NCBI GenBank assembly: GCA_949519155.1 | Contig: CATIQU010000023.1 | Span: forward strand, 1-64,000 | DNA from: Polaribacter sp. SA4-10 | GTDB taxonomy: Bacteria; Bacteroidota; Bacteroidia; Flavobacteriales; Flavobacteriaceae | Length of the DNA: 64,000 nucleotides | Direction of reading: 5' to 3' | Shown here: positions 34,101 to 41,338 of the stretch, piece after piece | Numbering within the stretch: position 1 is the first letter of the stretch | Layout: each line of letters starts with the position of its first letter | Made by a program: the position numbers and the translations under genes | Notes under the pieces: generated by a model | The model's database searches: none | What the model saw: only the letters and a program-made list of their open reading frames with translations | Told to the model about the DNA's origin: nothing

Positions 34101-35441
34101 AGTTTCATTTACAATTTTTTCATCTTGTTGATTGTGGCGCATCAATTCAATATAAAAATCGTCCTTAAATTCGGACTTCCACCAAAGCAATGCTTCTTCG
34201 GCTTGTTTTTCTCCAAGATTTAGAATTTTACTAGGGACTTCACCGTTCAAGTTTCCCGTTAAAACAATAATGTCCTCTTTGTATTTTTCAATGATTTCTC
34301 TGTCAATTCTAGGAACATAGTAAAAGCCATCTACAAATGCGATGGATGACATTTTTGCTAAATTATGATACCCTCTTTTGTTTTTAGCAAGCAAAACAAC
34401 TTGGTAGCCATTGTCTTTTACGGATTTATTTTTATGATCTCCACAGACATTAAACTCACAACCAACAATGGGTTTCATTGGAGTTGCTGCAGTCTTATTA
34501 TGATTTAAAATTGCACTTACAAAATGAAAGGCGCCCATCATGTTCGCCGTATCTGTCATAGCAACTGCGGGCATATTGTCCTTGGCGGCAGCTTTTACAA
34601 TGTTTCCAATTTGCATGGTCGATTGTAAAACAGAAAACTGAGTATGATTGTGGAGGTGTGAAAATTGTACATTCGCCAATTCAGCTAAACCATCAGAAGT
34701 CGATTTTGTTTCTTTGGTGTCTTTTAATTTTTCAAGACGCTTTCTTATTTTTTCACTTTCTTTTTTTAGGTTGATGTGTTTTAATCCAAGCACCTGAATT
34801 GGGTTCGGATTTGTTTCTGAGAAGCTTTTAAAGTAGTCAGGAGTTACTCCTAATTGTTCTTTTGTGAATTTTCTTAAACGAATTAATTCTAAAAAACAAC
34901 GGGTAGTTGCTTCTACATCGGCAGTTGCATTGTGTGCGTCTCCAAATCCTATTCCAAATAAATGTGTGTGCAATTCAGTTAAGGTGGGCAATTTAAATTT
35001 TCCGCCTCGACCTCCAGGGATTTGGCACATCAAAGCCGTTTTTTCGGTACAAGTATCTAAAACAGGGAGTGAGGTTAGTTTATTATCAACACCCAGTCTG
35101 TGGAATTCACACCCCATAATATTCAAGTCAAAATTTAAATTTTGACCCACAATAAAGGTTGTTTTTTCCAACGCCTCATTAAATAAAACCAGTCCCTCTG
35201 CTAAAGAAATCCCTTGTTCTTCTGCCAACTCCGTAGAAATTCCATGAATTCTTTCTGCATCGTACGGAATGTTGTACCCTTCTGGTTTTATTAGGAAATC
35301 ATTGTGTTCTAGTACGTTTCCCATTTCATCATGCAGTTGCCATGCAATTTGAACACATCTAGGCCAGTTGTCTGTATTGGTAATCGGGGCATTCCAACTT
35401 TTAGGTAAACCGGTAGTTTCTGTATCAAAAATTAAGTACAT
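31104..35441 (-). CDS. dnaE: DNA polymerase III alpha subunit with fused N-terminal proofreading exonuclease
   Basis: This 1445-residue replicative polymerase begins with a DEDDh exonuclease domain (residues 1-~195): DTETTGLP, VGQNLNFDLN and HNATADVEAT. A PHP domain follows from about residue 270 (HLHNHTQFSVL), but it has TDTANMMG where metal-binding PHP domains have TDHGN, so it looks inactive, as in E. coli DnaE. The polymerase active site carries GPGRGSAAGSVV and PDIDIDFDDEGR near residues 660-705, and a helix-hairpin-helix and OB region complete the C-terminus. E. coli DnaE is about 1160 residues and gets proofreading from separate DnaQ. Confidence 0.96.
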   Translation of the reverse strand: MYLIFDTETTGLPKSWNAPITNTDNWPRCVQIAWQLHDEMGNVLEHNDFLIKPEGYNIPYDAERIHGISTELAEEQGISLAEGLVLFNEALEKTTFIVGQNLNFDLNIMGCEFHRLGVDNKLTSLPVLDTCTEKTALMCQIPGGRGGKFKLPTLTELHTHLFGIGFGDAHNATADVEATTRCFLELIRLRKFTKEQLGVTPDYFKSFSETNPNPIQVLGLKHINLKKESEKIRKRLEKLKDTKETKSTSDGLAELANVQFSHLHNHTQFSVLQSTMQIGNIVKAAAKDNMPAVAMTDTANMMGAFHFVSAILNHNKTAATPMKPIVGCEFNVCGDHKNKSVKDNGYQVVLLAKNKRGYHNLAKMSSIAFVDGFYYVPRIDREIIEKYKEDIIVLTGNLNGEVPSKILNLGEKQAEEALLWWKSEFKDDFYIELMRHNQQDEKIVNETLLKFSKNHNVKVIATNNTFYLEQKDSNAHDILLCVKDGEKQATPIGKGRGYRYGLPNDEYYFKSTQEMKTLFADLPEAIINIQEIVDKIEIFTLARDVLLPAFDIPEEFKDPKDEEDKGKRGENNFLKHLTFVGAKKRYGEITESIKERLDFELSVIEKTGYPGYFLIVEDFIREARNMDVAVGPGRGSAAGSVVAFCLWITNIDPIKYDLLFERFLNPERVSMPDIDIDFDDEGRGRVMDYVINKYGSNQVAQIITYGTMAAKSSIRDTARVLDLPLFEADRIAKLIPLIKLKNIFGEDAKSKGKVAGLRSEEKQLVEELKTISYGSDLAAETINKATILEGSVRNTGIHACGVIITPGDITNYVPVALAKDSDMYVTQFDNSVVESAGLLKMDFLGLKTLTLIKDTVKIVKAKHNVDLDPENFPLDDEKTYELFQKGETVGIFQYESPGMQKHMRSLKPTVFADLIAMNALYRPGPMEYIPSFINRKHGTEDIEYDLPAMEEYLAETYGITVYQEQVMLLSQKLANFTKGEADVLRKAMGKKQIAVLDKMKPKFIEQAAVNGHDAEKLEKIWKDWEAFASYAFNKSHSTCYAWIAYQTAYLKAHYPAEYMASVLSNNMNDIKSVSFFMEECKRMGLAVLGPDLNESYLKFSVNDEGAVRFGMAAVKGVGASAVRAIIKERKENGNFNSVFDLAKRVDLRAANKKSFDSLVKAGAFDSFTDTHRAQYFSTDEKGITFLERAMKFGSKYQENENSAQVSMFGEASTVQFPEPDIPECETWGTMELLSQEKEVIGIYISAHPLDDFKNEMIFCNASLKHFKDDLSKYLNMNLSFAGIISDVQHRVSKAGKGWAMFTIEDYGDSNEFRIFGEEYLKMKHFLVPNSFLFVRATIQPGWTNKDGVKGEPRLKFTEMKLLHDIMDELCKKITIKIRLEEIKENSILNLETILKNNPGKQSLHFTIWDAKEKIEVSLPSRNTKIKISNEFLATLEAQEINFKLN

Positions 35442-35536
35442 GAAAAAGGGTATTTATAGATGATTGTAATCGTTTAAAACGGATTGTAAATTTACATTTT
35501 TTTGTAAGATTTTTATTCGGAAGTTATTAACTATTA

Positions 35537-35629
35537 TTGGTTGTTTATCACCAATTGCGTTCGAGATTGAACGGCCTGTTTGAGCGCTTCCGCTTTTTAG
35601 CGGGATGCGAGTAGTGAAAGCTCGTTTAA
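35537..35629. other. Hairpin-rich intergenic element of unknown nature
   Basis: Within the 315-base gap between dnaE and rpsP, several stems lie close together: TTGGT/ACCAA (35537-35541, 35550-35554), CGTTC/GAACG (35558-35562, 35569-35573), CCGCT-TTTT-AGCGG (35590-35603) and an enclosing GAGC/GCTC (35582-35585, 35620-35623). It is richer in G+C than its surroundings. There is no convincing open frame. It could be a structured RNA, the remains of a repeat element, or part of the rpsP upstream region. Confidence 0.5.
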
Positions 35630-35679
35630 ACGCCCAAAAAAAATTGAAAAATCAGTCTTTTAGATTCAAAAGGTTTTTG

Positions 35680-35687
35680 TACTTTTG
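35680..35687 (+). promoter_or_regulatory. Probable -7 element of the rpsP-rimM-tRNA-Ser transcript
   Basis: TACTTTTG matches TAnnTTTG. The start of transcription would fall near 35694, exactly where a perfect hairpin begins. Confidence 0.55.
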
Positions 35688-35693
35688 CGCCCA

Positions 35694-35740
35694 CTTACTA
35701 CGAGATAGTAAGGTTTTTAATAATCGAGGTCGAGAACCTT
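35694..35740 (+). promoter_or_regulatory. Structured 5' leader of rpsP, possible ribosomal-protein autoregulation
   Basis: CTTACTA (35694-35700) pairs perfectly with TAGTAAG (35706-35712) around CGAGA. AAGGTT (35710-35715) can pair with AACCTT (35735-35740), sharing bases with the first stem. The elements fill most of the ~60-base leader of rpsP. S16 leader motifs have been proposed in flavobacteria as far as I recall, so this may be one. Confidence 0.5.
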
Positions 35741-35756
35741 CACAAATTAACAAATT

Positions 35757-36296
35757 ATGTCAGTAAAAATTAGATTACAGAGACACGGTAAAAAAGGGAA
35801 ACCATTTTATTGGATCGTTGCCGCAGATGCACGTGCTAAAAGAGATGGTAAATACTTAGAGAAATTAGGTACTTACAATCCAAATGTAAACCCAGCAGAA
35901 ATCAACTTAAACCTTGATGTTACTGTTGCATGGTTACAAAATGGTGCGCAACCAACAGATACTGCAAAAAACATTTTATCTTACAAAGGTGCAATGTTGA
36001 AAAACCATTTAGTTGGTGGTATTCGTAAAGGTGCTTTAACGCAAGAACAAGCAGATGCAAAGTTTGCAGCTTGGTTGGAAGAAAAAGCAGTAAAAGTTTC
36101 TGATAAAGAAGCTGGATTATCGAAAGCACAATCTGAAGCGAAAGCAGCAGCATTAGCCGCTGAAAAAGCAGTGAATGAAGCAAGAATTGAAGCAGCTAAG
36201 CCTGTTGTTGAAGAGGTAGTTGTTGAAGAAGTTGTTGCAGAAGCTGAAGTAGCTCCAGAAACAATTGATGAAGCAGCAGAAAAAGCAGCAGAATAA
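35757..36296 (+). CDS. rpsP: 30S ribosomal protein S16 with long C-terminal extension
   Basis: Residues 1-~85 are the conserved S16 core (VKIRLQRHGKKGKPFYWIV, DGKYLEKLGTYNP). The protein is 179 residues instead of the usual 80-90. The extension is rich in Ala, Glu and Val, with likely helical stretches (AQSEAKAAALAAEKAVNEAR) and an acidic end. Extended S16 proteins are usual in Bacteroidota. rimM follows after 19 bases, the conserved rpsP-rimM order, and both lie in the transcript leading into tRNA-Ser. Confidence 0.97.
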   Translation: MSVKIRLQRHGKKGKPFYWIVAADARAKRDGKYLEKLGTYNPNVNPAEINLNLDVTVAWLQNGAQPTDTAKNILSYKGAMLKNHLVGGIRKGALTQEQADAKFAAWLEEKAVKVSDKEAGLSKAQSEAKAAALAAEKAVNEARIEAAKPVVEEVVVEEVVAEAEVAPETIDEAAEKAAE

Positions 36297-36315
36297 ATTA
36301 TAAAAGGATACGATA

Positions 36316-36840
36316 ATGCGTAAAGAAGATTGTTTTTATTTAGGCAAAATCGTAACAAAATATAGTTTTAAAGGAGAAGTAGTTATCAAATTAGATACTG
36401 ACGAACCTGAGTTGTACAAGGAAATGGAATCAGTTTATGTCGAATTCGGCGCGAATCTGGTTCCATTTTTTATTGAAAAAAGTTCATTACACAAAGGAAA
36501 TCAATTACGGGTTCAATTTGAAGATGTGTATTCTGATGAAGAAGCAGACTCCATTTTGAAATGCGGTGTTTATTTGCCAATGGATTTATTGCCAAAATTG
36601 GAAGGAGATAAGTTTTATTTTCATGAAGTAATTGGCTTTACGGTTATTGATGTAAATTTTGGAGAAGTGGGGACGATTGTTCATATTAATGACAAAGCCG
36701 CCCAGCCGCTTTTTGAAATTGATAGAGATGGAACCGAAATATTTATTCCAATGATTGATGATTTTATCAAGAAAGTGGACAAAGAAAATAACATAATACA
36801 AGTTGAAACTCCGGAAGGGTTAATTGCCTTGTATATCTAG
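36316..36840 (+). CDS. rimM: Ribosome maturation factor RimM
   Basis: This 174-residue protein assists 30S head assembly and binds S19. The N-terminal RimM domain begins CFYLGKIVTKYSFKGEVVIKL-like (residues 6-26) and the C-terminal PRC barrel includes FYFHEVIGFTVID and PLFEIDRDGTEIFIPMIDDF. The stop codon TAG at 36838-36840 overlaps the first two bases of the tRNA-Ser acceptor stem, so one transcript must be cut to release the tRNA. Confidence 0.95.
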   Translation: MRKEDCFYLGKIVTKYSFKGEVVIKLDTDEPELYKEMESVYVEFGANLVPFFIEKSSLHKGNQLRVQFEDVYSDEEADSILKCGVYLPMDLLPKLEGDKFYFHEVIGFTVIDVNFGEVGTIVHINDKAAQPLFEIDRDGTEIFIPMIDDFIKKVDKENNIIQVETPEGLIALYI

Positions 36841-36923
36841 AGAGGTGGCCGAGTGGTCGAAGGCGCACGCCTGGAAAGTGTGTATACGGCAACGTATCGA
36901 GGGTTCGAATCCCTTCCTCTCTG
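36839..36923 (+). tRNA. tRNA-Ser (anticodon GGA)
   Basis: The 85-base class II tRNA has acceptor AGAGAGG pairing with CCTCTCT and discriminator G. The anticodon stem CACGC/GTGTG encloses CTGGAAA with anticodon GGA. A long variable arm TATACG-GCAA-CGTAT identifies serine. The T arm is GAGGG-TTCGAAT-CCCTT. CCA is not encoded. Its first two bases are the AG of the rimM stop codon. Confidence 0.95.
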
Positions 36924-36943
36924 CAAATTAGTAGAAAATTTTA

Positions 36944-36977
36944 AAAAAGTTCTGTGTTTCATTTCGCAGAACTTTTT
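36944..36977 (+). terminator. Terminator after tRNA-Ser
   Basis: AAAAAGTTCTG (36944-36954) pairs perfectly with CAGAACTTTTT (36967-36977). It ends the rpsP-rimM-tRNA-Ser transcript and lies upstream of trmN6. Confidence 0.85.
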
Positions 36978-36998
36978 AGTTTAAAACCCAGATTGACA

Positions 36999-37721
36999 TT
37001 GTCAAAACCATTTCAATTTAAAGAATTTACAATTCATCAAGATAAAACTGCCATGAAAGTGGGGACAGATGGCGTTTTGTTGGGAGCATGGTGCGTAATA
37101 GATAACTACCCAGATACCATTTTAGATATTGGGTCGGGGACAGGTGTTATTTCATTAATGCTTGCCCAACGATCTGATGCCATGACCATTGATGCTGTTG
37201 AACTTGATGAAAGTGCTTACGAGCAAACGGTTCAGAATTTTGAAGATTCTGATTGGGGCGATCGCTTGTACGGATATAATGCCAGTTTTCAGGAATTTGC
37301 GAGCGAAATTGCAGAAGAAGAGGAAACGTATGATCTCATTATTTCAAATCCGCCATTTTATACGGATGCTTTTGAAACTGAAAATCCTGCAAGAAACAAA
37401 GCGCGCTTTGCTTCGGCATTATCTTTTGATGAATTGCTTGTTGGGGTGTCAAGAATTATCTCTGAGAATGGAGTTTTTGCAACCATTATTCCTTTTAAAG
37501 AAGAGGTGGCTTTTATTGATTTGGCAGCAAAAAATAATTTGTTTTTACATCGTGTGTGTCGTGTTCGAGGCAATGCAGCGGCTGAAGTTAAAAGAAGTTT
37601 ACTCGAATTCTCCTTGCATCCAAAAGAACGAATAGAAACGGCATTAACGATTGAAATGAGTCGTCATCAATATACCCAAGAATATATTGATTTGACGAAA
37701 CATTTTTATTTAAAAATGTAA
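36999..37721 (+). CDS. trmN6: tRNA1(Val) adenine-N6 methyltransferase (TrmN6/YfiC)
   Basis: I start this 240-residue enzyme at TTG 36999 (SKPFQFKEFTIHQDK), because homologues begin with this segment. The only earlier in-frame start, GTG 36954, lies inside the terminator stem. It methylates A37 of tRNA-Val. The SAM motif is DIGSGTGVISLMLAQ near residue 40 and the catalytic motif NPPF near residue 113. The stop is one base from the end of the convergent saccharopine dehydrogenase gene. Confidence 0.85.
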   Translation: MSKPFQFKEFTIHQDKTAMKVGTDGVLLGAWCVIDNYPDTILDIGSGTGVISLMLAQRSDAMTIDAVELDESAYEQTVQNFEDSDWGDRLYGYNASFQEFASEIAEEEETYDLIISNPPFYTDAFETENPARNKARFASALSFDELLVGVSRIISENGVFATIIPFKEEVAFIDLAAKNNLFLHRVCRVRGNAAAEVKRSLLEFSLHPKERIETALTIEMSRHQYTQEYIDLTKHFYLKM

Positions 37722-37722
37722 T

Positions 37723-39093
37723 TTACCCAGTTACATGATTGGGGTTGTATCCTAAATATGGCGCATCCTTTTCTTTAAAAATAACACCATTTTCCTCCAA
37801 TTCTTTCAAAATTGGCTCATATACTTCTTTGGTTATAGGTAATTGTACTCCAGGTGTTTTAATCTCCCCTTTTAGAATTTTTAAAGCAGCAATCGCAACC
37901 GGTAATCCAACTGTTTTAGCCATCGCTGTGTAGGTCTGATTTTCTCCTTTTATGACAAAACTACTTTCAATTTGTTTTTTTTCTCCATTGATTTCATAGC
38001 CAAAAAGATGTTGCATCACAATCATGTCTTTGTCATCATCCGCTAAAGTCCATGAATCTTGTAGTATTTTTTGCAACATTTGTGCAGGCGTTGCATTTTT
38101 GAGTTCAATTCTTTTGTTTGGATTGAAAATATCCAACTCTACTAATTTTGCCCACATCAAATCATCTTGATCAATCTTCAAATAAGAGCGCAACTTTAAT
38201 TCCACGGAATCCGAAGGGGAGTAGGCGAGAAATAAATTCACAAAATCACGATAACTCATGTTTTCAGAATGTTGGATGGTATAAGAATCATCTGTCATTC
38301 CCAATTGAACAAAAATGTTCCAAGCTCTTGAAAAACCTACTTTTCGAATCGTTCCTCGGTACATTGTTGGAATGTCATCCAACCCATATACACTTCTATA
38401 TCTCAGTGAATCTCTATTGGCATATGCTTCAAAATCGCCACTACCATTTACTTTTAAGAACTCTGTTCTTCTAAATAATTTATGATAAGGAATGTATTTG
38501 TAGGTGCCTTCTTGGATAAACATGGCAGCGCCACCTTGTCCGGCCAACACTACATTTCGTGGATTCCATGTAAATTTGTAATTCCATAAATTGTTGTCGC
38601 TTTCAGGAGCAACGATGCCGCCACAAAAAGATTCAAACAACAACATTTTTCCACCTTTGCTTTTAATTCGATCAATTACCTGCATTGCGCTCATATGATC
38701 AATTCCTGGGTCTAGCCCAATCTCGTTCATAAACACCAATCCTTTTTCTTTTGCTTGGCTGTCTAGTGCCTTCATTTCCTCAGAAATATAGGATGCTGTG
38801 ACCATGTGTTTTTTGAAAGTAATACAATCTTTAGCCACTTCGATGTGAAATCTTGCAGGCAACATCGAAATCACGATGTCAGCTTTTTGTATTTCATTTT
38901 CTCGTTGGTTTTTATCAAAAACATCTAGCACAATAGCCGTTGCATTTGTGTGCTTGTTGATGAGTTTTTTTGCGTTTGTAGTCGCAATGTCGCCAATGGT
39001 AAGTTGTAAGTCTTCTTTTTCTGATTTATCTAAAAGGTATTTTATCAAAGCAGCACTTGATTTTCCAGCACCAATAATCAATATGTTTTTCAT
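37723..39093 (-). CDS. Saccharopine dehydrogenase family protein
   Basis: This 456-residue protein has an N-terminal Rossmann fold (ILIIGAGKSSAALIKYLL, residues 4-21) and a large C-terminal saccharopine dehydrogenase domain (EIGLDPGIDHMSAMQVID near residue 125, ESFCGGIVAPESDNNLWNYK near residue 153). The domain order matches lysine-metabolism enzymes that form or cleave saccharopine with NAD(P). No partner lysine gene is adjacent, so the exact reaction is uncertain. Confidence 0.9.
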   Translation of the reverse strand: MKNILIIGAGKSSAALIKYLLDKSEKEDLQLTIGDIATTNAKKLINKHTNATAIVLDVFDKNQRENEIQKADIVISMLPARFHIEVAKDCITFKKHMVTASYISEEMKALDSQAKEKGLVFMNEIGLDPGIDHMSAMQVIDRIKSKGGKMLLFESFCGGIVAPESDNNLWNYKFTWNPRNVVLAGQGGAAMFIQEGTYKYIPYHKLFRRTEFLKVNGSGDFEAYANRDSLRYRSVYGLDDIPTMYRGTIRKVGFSRAWNIFVQLGMTDDSYTIQHSENMSYRDFVNLFLAYSPSDSVELKLRSYLKIDQDDLMWAKLVELDIFNPNKRIELKNATPAQMLQKILQDSWTLADDDKDMIVMQHLFGYEINGEKKQIESSFVIKGENQTYTAMAKTVGLPVAIAALKILKGEIKTPGVQLPITKEVYEPILKELEENGVIFKEKDAPYLGYNPNHVTG

Positions 39094-39105
39094 AAATAAA
39101 TCGTG

Positions 39106-39113
39106 TATTTTTG
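39106..39113 (+). promoter_or_regulatory. Probable -7 element of the DUF423 gene
   Basis: TATTTTTG matches TAnnTTTG, 51 bases before the start codon. Confidence 0.4.
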
Positions 39114-39164
39114 TAGAATACTAAGATAGTCTAATTGTTTAAAATTTAACAAAAACACTGTAAA

Positions 39165-39545
39165 ATGTTTAAAAATTTAGTAATCACTTGTTTTTTAGGA
39201 TTGGTAGCGATCATTTTAGGGGCTTTCGGAGCACATTCATTGAAAGATGTGCTGAGTTCAGTAAAACTTTTAAGCTTTGAAACGGCGGTTCGCTATCAGA
39301 TGTACCATGTAATCGTGTTGCTATTTGTCAATACGTATGAAGGATTTTCATTACCACAAAAAAACAAGATCAGTTCTCTTTTTTTTGGAGGAATTCTACT
39401 TTTTTCAGGATCTATATATGTACTTCAATTGACAACAATCACCGCAAAATCTATTTGGTTTATTACTCCGTTGGGAGGGCTCTTTTTAACAACAGGTTGG
39501 GGGCTGCTAATTATGGTATTTTTAAAGAAGTTATTTCGGAAATAA
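39165..39545 (+). CDS. DUF423 (YgdD-like) membrane protein
   Basis: This 126-residue protein has four predicted membrane segments (residues ~5-25, 45-60, 67-87, 95-117). The signature LGAFGAHSLKDVLS near residue 21, then FETAVRYQMYHVIVLL, is typical of DUF423. The family is widespread and its function is unknown. It appears monocistronic between divergent saccharopine dehydrogenase and pckA. Confidence 0.9.
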   Translation: MFKNLVITCFLGLVAIILGAFGAHSLKDVLSSVKLLSFETAVRYQMYHVIVLLFVNTYEGFSLPQKNKISSLFFGGILLFSGSIYVLQLTTITAKSIWFITPLGGLFLTTGWGLLIMVFLKKLFRK

Positions 39546-39594
39546 TAAAGCAATAATTCTTTGTTAAAAAATAAAGCTGTATTAAAATATTATG

Positions 39595-39602
39595 TAGTTT
39601 TG
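39595..39602 (+). promoter_or_regulatory. Probable -7 element of pckA
   Basis: TAGTTTTG matches TAnnTTTG, 34 bases before the pckA start. No clear -33 box is seen. Confidence 0.5.
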
Positions 39603-39636
39603 CCGAGTACAAACAAAAACAACTAAAAATATTAGG

Positions 39637-41247
39637 ATGACAGATTTAGAAACGAAATCGATTTCGTTAAATAATTTAGGAATCAAAAATGCAACCATTC
39701 GGTATCAATTAACTTCGGATGAATTACATGCATTGACTATTGAAAAAAAACAAGGAATCGCCTCGTCATTAGGAGCAATTGCAGTAAACACTGGAGAGTT
39801 TACAGGTCGATCCCCAAAAGATCGTTTTATTGTAAAAGATGATGTGACCAAAGATGAAGTTTGGTGGAGCGATATTAACCTACCTTTCAACTCAGAAAAG
39901 TTTGATGCTTTGTACGCAAAAGTAACCTCATACCTTTCTGAAAAAGAGATTTTTGTAAGAGATTCCTACGCCTGTGCAGATGAAAATTACAAGCTATCTA
40001 TTCGGGTTGTCAACGAATATCCTTGGAGTAATATGTTTGCGCATAATATGTTTTTGCGCCCAACTGAAGCCGAGTTAAAAGATTTTTCTCCAGAATGGAC
40101 GGTCATCAATGCGCCAGGTTTTATGGCCAATCCAGAAGAAGACGGAACACGCCAACACAATTTTGCCATTTTAAATTTCTCGAAGAAAATTGCTCTAATT
40201 GGAGGTACAGGATATACAGGTGAAATTAAAAAAGGAATTTTTTCTGCATTAAACTTTATACTCCCCGTTTTTAAAAAGACATTGCCCATGCATTGTTCTG
40301 CCAATATGGGTAAAGATGGAGATACTGCTATTTTCTTTGGCCTTTCTGGAACAGGAAAAACCACTTTATCCACCGATCCAAACAGAAGCTTAATTGGTGA
40401 TGATGAACATGGCTGGACTGCAGAAAATACGGTCTTTAATTTTGAGGGAGGTTGTTATGCAAAGGTGATTAATTTGTCACAAAAGCAAGAACCAGAAATC
40501 TATGCAGCCATCAAAAAAGGAGCTATCTTAGAAAATGTTGTCTTAGATAAAAATGGAGTTGTTGATTTTTCAGACACCTCTATTACACAAAATACAAGAG
40601 TAAGTTACCCCATAGATCACATCGAGAATATTCAAACACCCTCTACAGGTAAAAATCCAAAAAATATATTTTTCTTAACAGCCGATGCTTTTGGTGTTTT
40701 GCCCCCCATTTCTAAATTAACTCCAAGCCAAGCTGCCTATCATTTTATTTCTGGATATACAGCAAAAGTTGCGGGAACAGAAGCGGGAGTTACAGAACCA
40801 ACACCAAGCTTTTCAGCTTGTTTTGGAGCACCCTTTATGCCATTACATCCAACACGATATGCAGAAATGCTAAGTGAAAAAATGCAGGAAGCAGGGGTGA
40901 ATGTTTGGTTGATTAACACTGGCTGGTCTGGAGGTCAATATGGAGTGGGTAGAAGAATGCCACTAAAATATACCAGAGCCATGATTTCTGCCGTTTTAAA
41001 TGGAGATTTAGGTGATTATACGTATGAAAATTACCACATACATTCTGTCTTTGGAGTTGCACAACCAAGATCGTGTCCTGGAGTACCTGCTGAATTGTTA
41101 AGTCCAAGGTCTACTTGGAACAATGACGAGTCTTATTATAAAACAGCATTTAAATTATCAAATGCATTTCGAGTAAATTTTAAACAATTTGAAGGTTTAG
41201 CAAGCGAAGAAATTCGTAGAGGAGGCCCCCAGCGTTATGCATTGTAG
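39637..41247 (+). CDS. pckA: Phosphoenolpyruvate carboxykinase (ATP)
   Basis: This 536-residue gluconeogenic enzyme converts oxaloacetate and ATP to PEP, CO2 and ADP. The kinase-1a P loop GLSGTGKTTLSTDPNRS near residue 232 and the metal-binding GDDEHGW that follows are characteristic of ATP-type PEPCK. The N-terminal TGRSPKDRFIVKD carries the oxaloacetate-binding Arg. Its length is standard. It has its own promoter motif and terminator. Confidence 0.97.
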   Translation: MTDLETKSISLNNLGIKNATIRYQLTSDELHALTIEKKQGIASSLGAIAVNTGEFTGRSPKDRFIVKDDVTKDEVWWSDINLPFNSEKFDALYAKVTSYLSEKEIFVRDSYACADENYKLSIRVVNEYPWSNMFAHNMFLRPTEAELKDFSPEWTVINAPGFMANPEEDGTRQHNFAILNFSKKIALIGGTGYTGEIKKGIFSALNFILPVFKKTLPMHCSANMGKDGDTAIFFGLSGTGKTTLSTDPNRSLIGDDEHGWTAENTVFNFEGGCYAKVINLSQKQEPEIYAAIKKGAILENVVLDKNGVVDFSDTSITQNTRVSYPIDHIENIQTPSTGKNPKNIFFLTADAFGVLPPISKLTPSQAAYHFISGYTAKVAGTEAGVTEPTPSFSACFGAPFMPLHPTRYAEMLSEKMQEAGVNVWLINTGWSGGQYGVGRRMPLKYTRAMISAVLNGDLGDYTYENYHIHSVFGVAQPRSCPGVPAELLSPRSTWNNDESYYKTAFKLSNAFRVNFKQFEGLASEEIRRGGPQRYAL

Positions 41248-41274
41248 TTTGAACTCACATTTGTTAGTAGATAG

Positions 41275-41302
41275 AACACCTCATTTTGAGGTGTTTTTTT
41301 AT
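41275..41302 (+). terminator. Terminator of pckA
   Basis: AACACCTC (41275-41282) pairs with GAGGTGTT (41288-41295) and is followed by T. Confidence 0.93.
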
Positions 41303-41338
41303 TTTATTAAAAGTATCTTTAATGCATAATTTTATTTT

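Noticed and set aside
35981-36358. A 125-codon minus-strand frame antisense to the rpsP tail
   Set aside because: Its Ser/Ala/Thr runs mirror the Ala/Glu-rich tail of S16; no family match is visible.
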